Source of the DNA: an uncultured Veillonellaceae bacterium
GTDB lineage: Bacteria; Bacillota; Negativicutes; Selenomonadales; Selenomonadaceae
Length of the DNA stretch: 43,883 bases
Direction: 5' to 3'
Assembly: GCA_900315575.1 (NCBI GenBank)
Contig: OMZR01000007.1
Span: 1 to 43,883, forward strand
Numbering within the stretch: position 1 is the first letter of the stretch; each line of letters begins with the position of its first letter. The position numbers and the translations under genes were made by a program. A model generated the notes under the pieces. That model searched no databases, was not told where the DNA came from, and saw only the letters and a list, made by a program, of their open reading frames with translations. This document shows positions 8,813 to 16,318 of this stretch, piece by piece.

Positions 8813-9433
8813 TCAGGAATGTTCCAGTGCTTCGAGCATGCCGGACGGCAGGCCGAGCAGCGTTTCGATCAGCCGGTGCCCTATGGAAAGATGCACCTCC
8901 ATCTGCGCTTCGCCGATGTGCTGCATCTCGTCGCCCACCGGGTACATCGCATCGAAGATGCACCAGAAATAATGCATCGTGCTGTCGATGCTCCCCGCGA
9001 AGTGCATGCTGCCCTCGGCCTGTCCCTGCATCAGGATGCCACGCAGCAGCGGCTCGAATGTCTCGGCGAGCATCTTCTGCCAGATGGAGTCCATGATCTG
9101 GTACTGGTGCTCGCGGATCAGCTGGTCGAAGAGCGGATCCATCGGGTCGTCGCTCTCGAAGAGCCGCAGGAAGACGCAGAAACGCTCGACGGCATCCGTC
9201 CCCTTCTCCGCCTCTTCATAGCGGCGCGCAAAGGCTTCCGCCCAGCGCCGCCCGATGGCTTCGAGCAACACATCCTTTGTCGCGAAATAATAAAAGAACG
9301 TTCCTTTCGCAACGCCCGCCGCTTTCGTGATGTCCGCAACCGTCGTGGCTGCATAGCCTTTCTCCATGAAAAGCTGCACCGCCGCCGCGAAGATTTCCTG
9401 CTTGCGCTGTTCCGGTTCCTTGCGTGTCCGCAT
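8813..9433 (-). CDS. TetR/AcrR-family transcriptional repressor of the efflux genes
   Basis: A 206-residue repressor with an N-terminal TetR helix-turn-helix (VADITKAAGVAKGTFFYYFATKD, read here as VADITKAAGVAKGTF then FYYFATKD) and a variable helical ligand-binding domain. Binding of a drug-like ligand would release it from DNA. I placed the start at the ATG at 9433 because AAAGGAG lies 9 bases upstream; the longer TTG version would abut that site. It is the first gene of the tetR-MATE-adaptor-RND array. A palindrome at its own transcription start region and a matching one before the adaptor gene indicate autoregulation and control of the pump. Confidence 0.88.
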   Translation of the reverse strand: MRTRKEPEQRKQEIFAAAVQLFMEKGYAATTVADITKAAGVAKGTFFYYFATKDVLLEAIGRRWAEAFARRYEEAEKGTDAVERFCVFLRLFESDDPMDPLFDQLIREHQYQIMDSIWQKMLAETFEPLLRGILMQGQAEGSMHFAGSIDSTMHYFWCIFDAMYPVGDEMQHIGEAQMEVHLSIGHRLIETLLGLPSGMLEALEHS

Positions 9434-9451
9434 GATGTCCAACTCCTTTAC

Positions 9452-9463
9452 TGACCGAAGTCA
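9452..9463. promoter_or_regulatory. TetR-type operator at the tetR promoter
   Basis: TGAC-CGAA-GTCA, a perfect 4-4-4 palindrome overlapping the predicted tetR transcription start. It shares ATTGAC and GGTCAG half-sites (- strand) with the operator at 7431-7443, with a spacer one base shorter. Confidence 0.6.
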
Positions 9464-9468
9464 ATAAA

Positions 9469-9497
9469 AGAATAACAGAAGAGCGGCCCGCCGTCAA
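9469..9497 (-). promoter_or_regulatory. tetR promoter
   Basis: TTGACG (9492-9497) and TATTCT (9469-9474) are 17 bases apart on the - strand. The predicted start falls in the operator, and the -35 lies within the loop side of the hairpin that ends the jet operon. Confidence 0.65.
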
Positions 9498-9508
9498 GCA
9501 GGCCGCTC
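9481..9508 (-). terminator. hairpin, probable terminator of the jetABC operon
   Basis: GAGCGGCC and GGCCGCTC form an 8-bp GC-rich stem around 12 bases, followed on the - strand by a T-rich stretch rather than an unbroken T-run. It lies after jetC. Confidence 0.55.
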
Positions 9509-9545
9509 GCCTCTTAAGGATATTTTTTCTGAAAAAGCAACGTCG

Positions 9546-9596
9546 CTACCCTCTCCGCCTCGCATCCGCTCGGCACCTCTCCCAGGGGGAGAGGCT
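9546..9596. repeat. dispersed palindromic repeat (single arm)
   Basis: A copy with the usual parts in order: CTACCCTCTCC, a degenerate central hairpin (CGCATCCGCTCG), and CTCTCCCAGGGGGAGAGGCT. The terminal palindrome begins at the jetC stop codon (9595-9597), so the repeat abuts and slightly overlaps that gene. Confidence 0.65.
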
Positions 9597-12500
9597 AACA
9601 GGATGAAAGTTCTTCGATGCGGATGTTGCGCAGGAACGAGCGGTGCTGCGCGTCGTCCTGCCAGACGAAGCCGACGCGCTCGACGTACGGTTCGATCGTT
9701 GCAATCTTGAGGAGCGGCGTCACGACGAGCAGCTGGAGGTCGAGCTTCTGGAACAGCTCGAGGCCGAACTGTGCCGAGGCGTCGGAGCTCTTGAGGAATG
9801 CCTCGTCGATGACGACGAAGCGGAAGCTCTGCTCGCCTGCGAAGCGGCCGCCCTCGAGGCCGAAGTTGTAAACGATGCTCGCGGCGAGGATCGTATAGGC
9901 GAGTTTTTCCTTCTGGCCGCCGGACTTGCCGCCCGAATCCGTGTAGTGCTCGTATTCCTCGCCGGTCTCGCGCCAGCACTCCGAGGCCGCGAAGTCAAAC
10001 CAGTTGCGCACATCGACGACCTCGCGGCGCCAGCGGGCGTCTTCGTCCGTATCGGCGCGCAGACGGCGTGCGAGAGCTGCGACGTCCTCGAACGCCGCGT
10101 CCTCCTTCATGCAAGCATCGAGCGCGCGGCGGAATTCCTGCACGGCGCGGACATGCGTATGGACGCAGGAAATCTCGATGTAGCGTCCGGGATTGTAGTC
10201 GATTTCCCGAAGCGACGCATTGATGCGGCCGATGCGCTGCTGGATGTCCTTCGCGCGCAGCTTCAGATTCGCATAGAAAAGCGCCATCTGATGAACCGTG
10301 TTCTCCTGCAGGAGCTCGCGGAAGCGCTGTTCGTAGGCGGGCAGGCCGTCGCGCTCGAGCCGGTCGAGCACGGCCTCGTATTCGGCGAGCGCCTCGGGGC
10401 GCGGCGCAAGGTTGCGTGCGAGCTCGGGGAATGTCTGGTTGAACGACTCCATGGCCGCCGCGAGCGCACTCGTCTCGCCGCTGACGGCCTGCTGCGCCTC
10501 GCGCATGATGTCGGCCAGATGGTTCTGGTAGAGGTTCTGGAGCTCCTGCCGCGCTTCATGGGAAAATGTGCGGCTGCCCCAGGCGCCTGTAGCATGCGCC
10601 GCGAGCAACGGCGCCGCCTTTGCGAGCGCGAGAGCGTCCATGCGTGAAAGCTCGGCCTGGTCGGCCGCGGCCGCCGCATCGAGCTGTTCGAGCACGAGCT
10701 CGCTGCGCGCGAGCTGCTTCGCATGGTCGGCTGCCGCCTGCCGCAGGCTGTCAAGCTGCCTCTGCAGCGCGGCCTCCTTGCGGCGCAGTTCATGATAGAC
10801 GCGGTTTTCCTCGCGCAGCGCCTGCTCCTCGTCGCGGAGCTTTGCGATGGCATGCGCGACGGCGGGGCTGTCAATAGCGTCGAACGACGAAAAGCCCGCG
10901 AGCTGCGCGGCAGCATCGGCCATCGTGCGGGCCTTCTTCTGGCGCGCCTTCGCCTTTCGAAGCAGCGACTGGATGTCTTTTCGCTCGATTTCCTGATTTT
11001 CACGCTCGGCCTTGAGTGCCTCGACTTTCCGCAGGTTCGAGAAGCCGAGCACATACGTCCGGCGGTCGTCAATCGCATGGCGGTCGTCTTTCTCGTTGCG
11101 GCGGCCGCCCGTCTTGACCTGCCCGGCCCGCGTGATGGCGTAGTCGGTGCGGCGGAAGTCGCGCAGGTTCTCCGTGCAGTGATGCGCGTAGCGGTGCGCG
11201 AGCTCCTGCGTAAGCCACGGCGCGAGCGGGCTCTCGCGGCGGATGTTGAGCTTGCAGCAGGCCGCGTCATCGGGCAGGCCCCCAAAATCGTCAACCTTGC
11301 CGCCATCGGCCACGCTGTAATAGACGAGCCGCACGGAGAGACGATGATGCTCCATCCAGTCGGCGACCTCGCCATAATGTACTTCGGGCACAAGCAGCGA
11401 GAGGCCGAAGCCATGCAGCAAGCGCTCGAGCGCGCCTTCCCACGCCGCTTCCTCGGGCTTGACTTCGAGCAGTTCTCCGACAAACGGCATTTCCGTCGCC
11501 GCAAGGCCGAGGTCATCCGCGAGCTCGTCGCGCAGGCGCACATAGGCCGTCGGAATGTTCGAGCGGCGGTTCGCGAGCGACGCGAGCTCGCCTTCGATGC
11601 GGCTGATGAGCGCCGTGACTTCTTTCAGGTTCCCCTGCTGGTCGGCGATGTCGCTGCCAATAGCGTCAAGCGCTTCTTCCTGCTCTTTCGCAATGGCCGC
11701 GATGCGCTCGGCCTGCGCGGAAAAGGCTGCCGCATCCTCCGGCACGGAAAGGCCGAGAGACTCGGCGAGCGCCGTATAGCGCTTGCGGTCTTCCTCGCGT
11801 GCGGCCTGCTTTTCCTGTGCGGCCGCAATCTTGCCCTGAAGTGCCGTCAGCCTTGCGCCGCCATTCTGCGCAAAGCTTGTGCGGACGTCTGATAATTCGG
11901 CTTCGGCGGCCTGCTGTTCGGCCCGGAGCTTGCTCTGCGCCTCAGAAAGCGCGTCATGCGCGGCGGCTTCTGTCGCGCGCAACGCCTGCACGGCCGCTGC
12001 GTCCTGCTGCGCCATCCAGGCGGGCAGTGCGGCCATCATCTGCTCGGCCTCGGCACGATTGCTTTCGAGCGCCCGATAACGCCGTCCGGCCTCGCGCACA
12101 GGGGCGAGCAGCCGCTGCTGCTCGCGGGCGCGGACGACGGACGTATGCGCGGCCTCAAGGTCGGAAAACTCCTGCAGCAGTCCCGCGACGAGCCCTTCCG
12201 CATCGGGCGGCTCGAGCATGTTCGCGCGCACGAACGCCGTCAAAGAATCGACTTTTTTGAGCGAAATCGTCTGCTGGAACAGGTCGAGCGCCTGCATCTG
12301 CCGGATGCCGAAGCGCTTGCAGAAATCGCGGCCATAGAGCGGATAATCGTCGTACGTATGGATGAAGTCGTCGGCCTCGAGGCGGCGCCGGAGTGCCCGC
12401 ATGTCGCTGATCCGCGAGAAACGGTCGGCAATCGAGAGCGTCTTGTCGGCCAGCACGTAGAGGCGCGCGGGCGTCGCGGCGCTCTCGGTCTTGTACCAGA

Positions 12501-12906
12501 AAATCTGCGCGAGCGTGACGGTGCGGCCATAGTTTTCATCGGCAAAGACGCCGAGAATCACGCTGTACTCGTTCTTGTCGCGCAGCGCTTCGGGGCGGCT
12601 GCCGCCCTCGGCCGTCGAATGGTGCGCATAGTAGCCGCGCACATAGGAATTGAGGCTGCGCTCCTTCGCGCTCGCGTCGGCCGCCTTGTTGTACGTCACG
12701 CGGCGCGGCGGCACCAGAAGCGTGATGATGGCATCGACGAGCGTCGATTTGCCTGATCCGACATCGCCCGTCAAAAGCGACGTCGCGCCCGCGAGATCGA
12801 GCGTCCAGACCTCGCCATCGAACGTGCCCCAGTTGTAGACCTCGAGCCGCTGCAGGCGGAAACCGAGCTGCGGCAGATGCTGTGCACTATCGTCAAATAA
12901 GTCCAT
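9595..12906 (-). CDS. jetC: JetC/MksB-like SMC ATPase (Wadjet/condensin family)
   Basis: About 1100 residues with the layout of Wadjet JetC, MksB and MukB: an N-terminal ATPase half with Walker A GDVGSGKST near residues 47-55, a long Ala/Glu/Arg-rich coiled coil with a central hinge-like part, and a C-terminal half with the signature SGGKSGGQKEK and Walker B FRFVVIDEAF. Such motors extrude DNA loops; in Wadjet they restrict plasmids together with JetA, JetB and the nuclease JetD. I chose the ATG at 12906 since GGGAGGAGG lies 6 bases upstream; it overlaps the jetB end by 14 bases. No jetD follows: downstream are a hairpin and tetR. The set could therefore be a chromosome condensin (MksBEF) rather than an active Wadjet. 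Confidence 0.88.
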   Translation of the reverse strand: MDLFDDSAQHLPQLGFRLQRLEVYNWGTFDGEVWTLDLAGATSLLTGDVGSGKSTLVDAIITLLVPPRRVTYNKAADASAKERSLNSYVRGYYAHHSTAEGGSRPEALRDKNEYSVILGVFADENYGRTVTLAQIFWYKTESAATPARLYVLADKTLSIADRFSRISDMRALRRRLEADDFIHTYDDYPLYGRDFCKRFGIRQMQALDLFQQTISLKKVDSLTAFVRANMLEPPDAEGLVAGLLQEFSDLEAAHTSVVRAREQQRLLAPVREAGRRYRALESNRAEAEQMMAALPAWMAQQDAAAVQALRATEAAAHDALSEAQSKLRAEQQAAEAELSDVRTSFAQNGGARLTALQGKIAAAQEKQAAREEDRKRYTALAESLGLSVPEDAAAFSAQAERIAAIAKEQEEALDAIGSDIADQQGNLKEVTALISRIEGELASLANRRSNIPTAYVRLRDELADDLGLAATEMPFVGELLEVKPEEAAWEGALERLLHGFGLSLLVPEVHYGEVADWMEHHRLSVRLVYYSVADGGKVDDFGGLPDDAACCKLNIRRESPLAPWLTQELAHRYAHHCTENLRDFRRTDYAITRAGQVKTGGRRNEKDDRHAIDDRRTYVLGFSNLRKVEALKAERENQEIERKDIQSLLRKAKARQKKARTMADAAAQLAGFSSFDAIDSPAVAHAIAKLRDEEQALREENRVYHELRRKEAALQRQLDSLRQAAADHAKQLARSELVLEQLDAAAAADQAELSRMDALALAKAAPLLAAHATGAWGSRTFSHEARQELQNLYQNHLADIMREAQQAVSGETSALAAAMESFNQTFPELARNLAPRPEALAEYEAVLDRLERDGLPAYEQRFRELLQENTVHQMALFYANLKLRAKDIQQRIGRINASLREIDYNPGRYIEISCVHTHVRAVQEFRRALDACMKEDAAFEDVAALARRLRADTDEDARWRREVVDVRNWFDFAASECWRETGEEYEHYTDSGGKSGGQKEKLAYTILAASIVYNFGLEGGRFAGEQSFRFVVIDEAFLKSSDASAQFGLELFQKLDLQLLVVTPLLKIATIEPYVERVGFVWQDDAQHRSFLRNIRIEELSSC

Positions 12907-13480
12907 CGTCCGCCTCCTCCCGCTGGCCGTAGGCCGCATACGTTTTCAGCCGCTCATCAAAGTCCTGCAGCCACTCGGCCGTGATGAAGCTCCGCAGCAG
13001 CGGCAGCACCTCATACGATGCCTCCTCGCCTGGCAGGCGGCGCAGGAAGCCGAGCTCCTCGGCGCGCTGCACCTGCCGCGCGGCCATATCTGAAAAACGC
13101 ACCTGATCGGTCACGGGTGGGAAAAACGGCGTCAGAAGTTCCGTCATTTCGCCTGTCGTCAGGATCAGGCGGCTGTCACCCTCATGCGCATCGTACTCGC
13201 CGAGCTTCTTGCGAAGGAGCAGCAGAAGCAGGCTCAAAGCATAGCTTAGCTGCGTGCGCGCCATGAGCCGCGGCAGCCCCGACGCCTCGTTCTGCCGCAG
13301 ATAGGCGTATTCCTCCGCGCGGTCGATGAAGAGATGCAGGCCGAGCTTCCCGAGATAGTCGCACAGCGCTTCCTCGCGCCCGACGATTGTCTGCCAAAGC
13401 GCCTCATCCCGCCCGCGCTCGACCACGCCGCGCAGCAGCGCGATCGCCGCGCGGGAAAAGTTTTGTTCTTCGTTGTTCAT
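12893..13480 (-). CDS. jetB: JetB/MksE-like kleisin-associated (KITE) subunit, DUF4194
   Basis: A 195-residue protein matching DUF4194, the JetB/MksE subunit that binds the kleisin in Wadjet-type SMC complexes; predicted to be winged-helix. Recognisable stretches are AIALLRGVVERGRDEALW near the start and LSYALSLLLLLLRKKLGEYD in the middle, with a C-terminal part VLPLLRSFITAEW. I place the start at 13480 (ATG, sequence MNNEEQNFSRAA). The frame is open a further 53 codons upstream, but that part reads through a dispersed repeat and is not protein-like. The ribosome binding site before 13480 is weak. It lies between jetA and jetC, separated from jetA by 263 bases holding a paired repeat. Confidence 0.82.
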   Translation of the reverse strand: MNNEEQNFSRAAIALLRGVVERGRDEALWQTIVGREEALCDYLGKLGLHLFIDRAEEYAYLRQNEASGLPRLMARTQLSYALSLLLLLLRKKLGEYDAHEGDSRLILTTGEMTELLTPFFPPVTDQVRFSDMAARQVQRAEELGFLRRLPGEEASYEVLPLLRSFITAEWLQDFDERLKTYAAYGQREEADDGLI

Positions 13481-13540
13481 GTATGGTATAAACCTCGATT
13501 TGGATTGGTTACTTGTTATTGCCAGAAGCAGCTCATACAG

Positions 13541-13725
13541 CAGCCTCCCTCTTTGAGGGAGGGGGACCGCGAAGCGGTGGTGGGAGTAGTTTGATGCGAT
13601 GGCCGAACGAGATTCTTCGACACGACTAAAGTCCTTCATCTACAACGAATAATCTTGTCCGGCTACTGCTTCCAACTAGTCCTTCAGTCGCCTGCGGCGA
13701 CAGCTCCCTCAAAGAGGGAGCCTGC
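13541..13725. repeat. paired inverted palindromic element (MITE/BIME-like), jetA-jetB gap
   Basis: Two related arms in opposite orientation, 13541-13589 and 13676-13725, flank a core of about 86 nt. Both arms carry CTCCCTC...GAGGGAG at their outer end and a small hairpin inward (CCGCGAAGCGG in one, GTCGCCTGCGGCGAC in the other). The core resembles parts of the pair at 38033-38214. No open reading frame of its own is seen. Confidence 0.7.
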
Positions 13726-13743
13726 CCTTTACCGTAACTTTTA

Positions 13744-15279
13744 TCATTTTCTCTCAAACGGGAACCTGATTTCGTTCATGATAGCGATTCGTTTCCGATT
13801 GCCTTTTTCAAATGGAATGTGCATTTCCTCTGCCGCCGCATCCCCACGTTCCTGTCCTTCCGCCAGCACAAAATACGCCAGGAGCTCCGAAAGCCCTCCG
13901 GTCAGCGGATGGCGCTTCACGACTTCTTCAAGCGTGACATTTTTCCCGCCGTGTTCTTTCGCCGTCTCCTCGATGTTTTTCTGCAGCACTTTGCGGTCGA
14001 TGGCTGTTGCTTCAAGCGCCTTTTCCAACGCTTTTCCGCCATCGGCCATGCGCGCCTCGGCCGCCTCGGCCGCCTCGCCCGCTTCGAGCGTCCGCGCCTT
14101 GATGCGCGTGCGCTGGGGGGGCTGGAAGATTTTCCGGTCCATCGGCAGCGAAATGTCAGCATGCGGCAGGTCGATGGCCGCGAAATCGCCGCGCGGCGGG
14201 CGCTTGCGCACGTCCGATGCCGTCCGCTCGATGCCCGCAATGAGCTGGTAGATGACGCGCTCCTCTCGCATCGAGCGCTCATCGACATAGCGTCGCAGCT
14301 GGCGCGAGAGCCGCTCCATCGTCTGCTGTACGGCCGCCGCGCCTGCGACCCATTCGCGCAGGAGCCCCGAGAGCCCTCCGCCCTGCGCCGCGAATTCTTT
14401 GAGCTCCGGCACGCGGCTGACGGCCGCGAGCAGCGCATCGAGCTCCGCCTGCCGGTCGCCTGCCATCAAAAATCTCCAGAACAGCGCGAAGCTCCGCCCT
14501 TCCTCCGACTCGCGGATGACGTCGCCGCGCTCGAAGACCTTCGCAAGGAGTTCCCCTTTGCCTTCCTGCCATGTCACGATGTCGTGCATGAGGCCGCGGC
14601 CGAGCGCGCCGAACGCTTCTTCGAGCGCGCGGAAGTCTTCAAGAATGCTCTCGGCCGTCTCACGCGCCTGCTGGTAACGCTCGCGCACCTGCCCGGCCGT
14701 GAGCTTTGGCTGCACCTTGCCCGTCTTTCGGAGCTCTGCGAGCTCCTCGTCGATGGCTTTTCGCTTTTCAAGCAGGATGCGCTCGCGGTGCGCGGCATCT
14801 TCGTCGCGGTCTTCCGCGATTTCGCCGAGCAGGTGGACGACCGTCCGCAGACGCGACTCCGTGCCGAGGAAGCCGCGCTTCGAGAGCCCCGCCGCAAAGC
14901 GCACGGCATGCTCAGCCGCTGCCGTGAGGTCATAGCACGGCGCATCGTCCGCGCCATGGAACCGCCGCAGCCAGCCATGCGCCTCGTCCGACCACATCAG
15001 GAGGTATTCACGCGCGGGACGGATGAGCCCTTCGCCCGCTTCCAGATCTGACTGTTCCGACCGGGCCTGCGCGGCCTCCTGCATCGCATCCTCGAGGTCG
15101 CGCAGGAGCTCGGCCTCCGTGACGCGCCGCCGTCCGGGTGCAAGGAATTCCTGCGCGAAGAACGCGGCCACAAACGGTGCCTGCGGCGACGCCAGCAGCC
15201 GCCATGCCGCGCTTTCCTGCCGCAGTGCCGTCAGACGCGCGAACTGTGCCGCCATCGACGCTGTCCCTTGTTCTGCCAA
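13744..15279 (-). CDS. jetA: JetA/MksF-like kleisin, DUF3375
   Basis: A 511-residue protein matching DUF3375, the JetA/MksF kleisin that bridges the heads of a JetC dimer. N-terminal helices (AAQFARLTALRQESAAWRLL, shown in part) lead to the conserved FFAQEFLAPGRRRVTEAELLRDLED-type region, a long charged coiled coil around residues 160-250, and a C-terminal segment with VIYQLIAGIERTA and VVKRHPLTGGLSELLAYFVLAE, ending in IRFPFERK. A TTG start with GGGAGGGG 7 bases upstream fits best; an ATG eight codons on lacks a site. The TauE permease gene ends 15 bases upstream, so the two are probably one transcript. The order jetA-jetB-jetC is that of Wadjet operons, minus jetD. Confidence 0.85.
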   Translation of the reverse strand: MAEQGTASMAAQFARLTALRQESAAWRLLASPQAPFVAAFFAQEFLAPGRRRVTEAELLRDLEDAMQEAAQARSEQSDLEAGEGLIRPAREYLLMWSDEAHGWLRRFHGADDAPCYDLTAAAEHAVRFAAGLSKRGFLGTESRLRTVVHLLGEIAEDRDEDAAHRERILLEKRKAIDEELAELRKTGKVQPKLTAGQVRERYQQARETAESILEDFRALEEAFGALGRGLMHDIVTWQEGKGELLAKVFERGDVIRESEEGRSFALFWRFLMAGDRQAELDALLAAVSRVPELKEFAAQGGGLSGLLREWVAGAAAVQQTMERLSRQLRRYVDERSMREERVIYQLIAGIERTASDVRKRPPRGDFAAIDLPHADISLPMDRKIFQPPQRTRIKARTLEAGEAAEAAEARMADGGKALEKALEATAIDRKVLQKNIEETAKEHGGKNVTLEEVVKRHPLTGGLSELLAYFVLAEGQERGDAAAEEMHIPFEKGNRKRIAIMNEIRFPFERK

Positions 15280-15294
15280 AGAATCCCCTCCCCT

Positions 15295-16059
15295 TTATTT
15301 CAGCAGATCGACAATCTGCTTGCCGATCAGCACCGTCGTCATCGCGATGAAGAGCGGCCGCACGTAGCCCGTGCCCTTTTTGAGCGCCATGTGCGCGCCG
15401 CACCAGGCGCCGACGATCATCGAGAGGCCCATCGGGATCGCATACGACCAGTTGATGAGGCCGAGCACGGCAAACACCGTCACGCCCGCGATGTTGCTCG
15501 CGAAATTCAGCGCGCGCGCATTTGCCGCCGCGCCGAGGAAATCGTAGCCGAGCATCAGGAACGCAAACAGCAGGAACGAACCCGTGCCGGGGCCGAAAAA
15601 GCCGTCGTAAAAGCCGAAGGTGAACGCGACGACGCCCGAAAGCACGAGCATGCGCGTCGTGAGCCCAGTGAAATGATTCTCGCGCCCCCAATCCTTTTTC
15701 AGCACGCTGTAGACGAGCACGACGATCAGCAGCACCGTTACGAGCGGCCGCAGGATGTCCGGCGAGACCTGCTGCACGACGAGCACGCCGATGACGGAGC
15801 CCAAGAGCGACAGCGGGAACAGCCTGCGGATGAGCCAGCCATTCACGCGCCCCGAGCGCACGAATGTCACGAAGCTCGCGACAGCGCCCATGACGGCCGC
15901 GCCCTTGTTCGTGCCGAGCGCAAGATGCGGCGGCAGGCCGATCCAGAGCAGCGCCGGCAGCGAGATGAGACCGCCGCCACCGACGACGGAATCGATGAAT
16001 GCTGCGCAGAAGCCGAAAGCGATGAGGAATGCGAGGACGTCCGGGGGAAGAAGCTCCAT
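15295..16059 (-). CDS. TauE/SafE-family (TSUP) permease
   Basis: A 254-residue membrane protein with about eight hydrophobic segments, matching the TauE/SafE (TSUP) family, which exports sulfite, sulfonates or other small organosulfur anions. Both family repeats are visible: FIDSVVGGGGLISLPALL near residue 20 and the second-half counterpart FYDGFFGPGTGSFLLFAF near residue 150. The ATG at 16059 has GGAAAGGAA 7 bases upstream, and a near-consensus promoter lies 37 bases further up. The jet genes follow 15 bases after its stop, possibly in the same transcript. It is divergent from a DASS anion transporter; whether the two share a sulfur-related role is only a guess. Confidence 0.88.
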   Translation of the reverse strand: MELLPPDVLAFLIAFGFCAAFIDSVVGGGGLISLPALLWIGLPPHLALGTNKGAAVMGAVASFVTFVRSGRVNGWLIRRLFPLSLLGSVIGVLVVQQVSPDILRPLVTVLLIVVLVYSVLKKDWGRENHFTGLTTRMLVLSGVVAFTFGFYDGFFGPGTGSFLLFAFLMLGYDFLGAAANARALNFASNIAGVTVFAVLGLINWSYAIPMGLSMIVGAWCGAHMALKKGTGYVRPLFIAMTTVLIGKQIVDLLK

Positions 16060-16095
16060 GATGATGTTCCTTTCCAACTGAAAAACACTGCTTCC

Positions 16096-16124
16096 ATTGT
16101 AAAGAAGAACGCCGCGCGGGTCAA
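16096..16124 (-). promoter_or_regulatory. promoter of the tauE-jetABC transcript
   Basis: On the - strand TTGACC (16119-16124) and TACAAT (16096-16101) are separated by 17 bases, a near-consensus sigma-70-type promoter about 37 bases before the tauE start. Confidence 0.75.
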
Positions 16125-16192
16125 GCGGCCGCATGATTTCAAGGTTCACTCCAATCATAGCTAAATAGAATCGTCAAAGTTTCCCTTCTCTA

Positions 16193-16221
16193 TTGAAAAT
16201 AGCCTCAAAATTTCGTATTAT
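16193..16221 (+). promoter_or_regulatory. promoter of the DASS transporter gene
   Basis: TTGAAA (16193-16198) and TATTAT (16216-16221) are 17 bases apart. The predicted transcript starts near 16228, which rules out the longest open frame (from 16193) as the real gene start. Confidence 0.7.
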
Positions 16222-16318
16222 GAAGGAAAGAATTTCTTGTTTCCGTTTTATTCCTTTCTTTTCGTCGTTGTTCTTTCTGTCATGCTCTTTGCACACGTTT
16301 CAAAGGAGGCGTTTTGAT

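Noticed and set aside
13481..13639. N-terminal extension of JetB
   Set aside because: The added residues come from reading through a palindromic repeat and match nothing in the family.
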